In this document: one piece after another, positions 5,273 to 5,892 of the stretch
Layout: each line of letters begins with the position of its first letter
Position numbering within the stretch: the first letter of the stretch is position 1
Position numbers and translations under genes: made by a program
From: Porticoccaceae bacterium
GTDB lineage: Bacteria; Pseudomonadota; Gammaproteobacteria; Pseudomonadales; Porticoccaceae
Assembly: GCA_023228865.1 (NCBI GenBank)
Contig: JALOAH010000163.1
Location: 1 to 5,892 of the forward strand
Direction: 5' to 3'
DNA length: 5,892 nt
Notes under the pieces: generated by a model
Told to the model about the DNA's origin: nothing
What the model saw: only the letters and a program-made list of their open reading frames with translations
Database searches by the model: none

Positions 5273-5892
5273 TCATCGCACAATGCCCTCCCGGGCCAGC
5301 GCTCGCCGGCAGGTCTCCCTGTCTGCCGAGAGGCGTTTGAGTCTTTCCAGAGCTTTTCTCACTGGCGAGTGGTGAATCTTGCTCACTACAGCGTCATTGC
5401 TCCAATGCTTGAAGTAAGCAACCCAATCAGCCAGAGGGCCAGGCTGCGTACCCCGCAGTCGATCGAGCTTGCGCAACTCCAGCATGTGGAGCTGCAGAGT
5501 ATCCAGCCGCACCCCAAACTGGCCTTTGTCTTGCCACTGGAAACACCAATGCCCCTGATCATCTTCGAACAGGTCGAAATCCAATAGATTAATGGCAATT
5601 ACCGGCGTGGGGGCGGCATCCACATCGTCGCGAACCCATTGCCCGATATAGGCTGGCGCCAGGCAGTAGAGATTGCGCTCCGTCCAGTAGCTCTGGAAAT
5701 AGACACGCATCTCGACATTGAAGAACTGCCCCTGAATGTTGCGCACCAACAGGTCGAGCGCAATAGACTCACCGGCAAAGTCTTCGAGATTAATCTGGGG
5801 GTTGAGGATTTCAACCACCTCGACAGGCTCCTCATTGCTGCGCACGGCATTAATGAGATCGGCGAGCAGGTCTGGAGCGCCGACAAACAGCT
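5273..5892 (-). CDS. Rpn-family / PD-(D/E)XK nuclease (putative transposase-like), 5' end outside window
   Basis: The 205 visible residues match the Rpn / PDDEXK_2 group, proteins long annotated as putative transposases and in Escherichia coli (RpnA) shown to be DNA nucleases promoting recombination. Seen in order: FVGAPDLLADLINA (the usual start-proximal helix), VVEILNP (about 25-31), the core IALDLLVR with Asp46, then FNVEM with Glu60, and PVIAINLLDF (96-105). The frame is open to the window edge, so roughly 20-30 N-terminal residues are missing; a GTG at 5845 is internal and not the start. Two oddities: the residue two after Glu60 is Arg (EMR) where the family generally has Gln or Lys (EMQ), and the protein ends soon after the RALERL-type helix, without the long charged tail common in the family. 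Whether it is active is uncertain. No terminal repeats of a transposon are evident. Confidence 0.88.
   Translation of the reverse strand, partial: LFVGAPDLLADLINAVRSNEEPVEVVEILNPQINLEDFAGESIALDLLVRNIQGQFFNVEMRVYFQSYWTERNLYCLAPAYIGQWVRDDVDAAPTPVIAINLLDFDLFEDDQGHWCFQWQDKGQFGVRLDTLQLHMLELRKLDRLRGTQPGPLADWVAYFKHWSNDAVVSKIHHSPVRKALERLKRLSADRETCRRALAREGIVR

Noticed and set aside
5093..5587. Plus-strand 164-residue frame opposite the nuclease gene
   Set aside because: The minus-strand frame shows clear Rpn-family motifs; this is its shadow.
5386..5886. Other minus-strand frames within the nuclease gene
   Set aside because: They are alternative frames of the same DNA, rich in Ser, Cys and Arg with no family motifs.

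Overview
The window reads as ordinary chromosome of a gammaproteobacterium, probably a marine or environmental lineage near Pseudomonas or Cellvibrio. The signs are a MraZ of gammaproteobacterial type with its operator, type IVa-like prepilins with a sigma-54 promoter, and an aromatic-acid transporter of the AAHS family. The exact genus cannot be read from the sequence. All six genes that I accept lie on the minus strand, so the window is best read from its right end to its left end.

Layout from right to left: (1) 5273-5892, the body of an Rpn-family / PD-(D/E)XK nuclease (transposase-like) gene whose start is outside the window. (2) 4703-5062, a small exported protein of unknown function. 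(3) 3135-4523, an MFS transporter of the aromatic acid:H+ symporter family, preceded by a short 13-bp tandem repeat. (4) 2520-2891 and 1946-2323, two tandem prepilins. The upstream one has a clear sigma-54 promoter and a palindrome about 117 bp further upstream that could be an activator site. A strong terminator hairpin separates the two. (5) A gap of about 550 bp with no convincing gene. (6) 624-1391, an arylamine N-acetyltransferase. (7) A gap of about 450 bp holding the mraZ promoter and MraZ boxes. (8) 1-172, the first 57 codons of mraZ, normally the first gene of the division and cell wall (dcw) cluster, which presumably continues past the left edge.

Most genes appear to be separate transcription units: the gaps are 70 to 550 bp and no coding regions overlap. 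The only clear functional pairing is the two pilins. They share a four-cysteine layout, but they differ at the helix-kink proline and in the leader, and they are separated by a terminator, so they are probably expressed at different levels. The best-supported regulatory features are the autoregulatory mraZ promoter with its 10-bp-spaced boxes and the sigma-54 pilin promoter. I see no CRISPR array, tRNA, rRNA, complete insertion sequence or evident new defence system. The less understood items are the exported 119-residue protein, the second pilin, and the nuclease with an Arg where the family usually has Gln or Lys.
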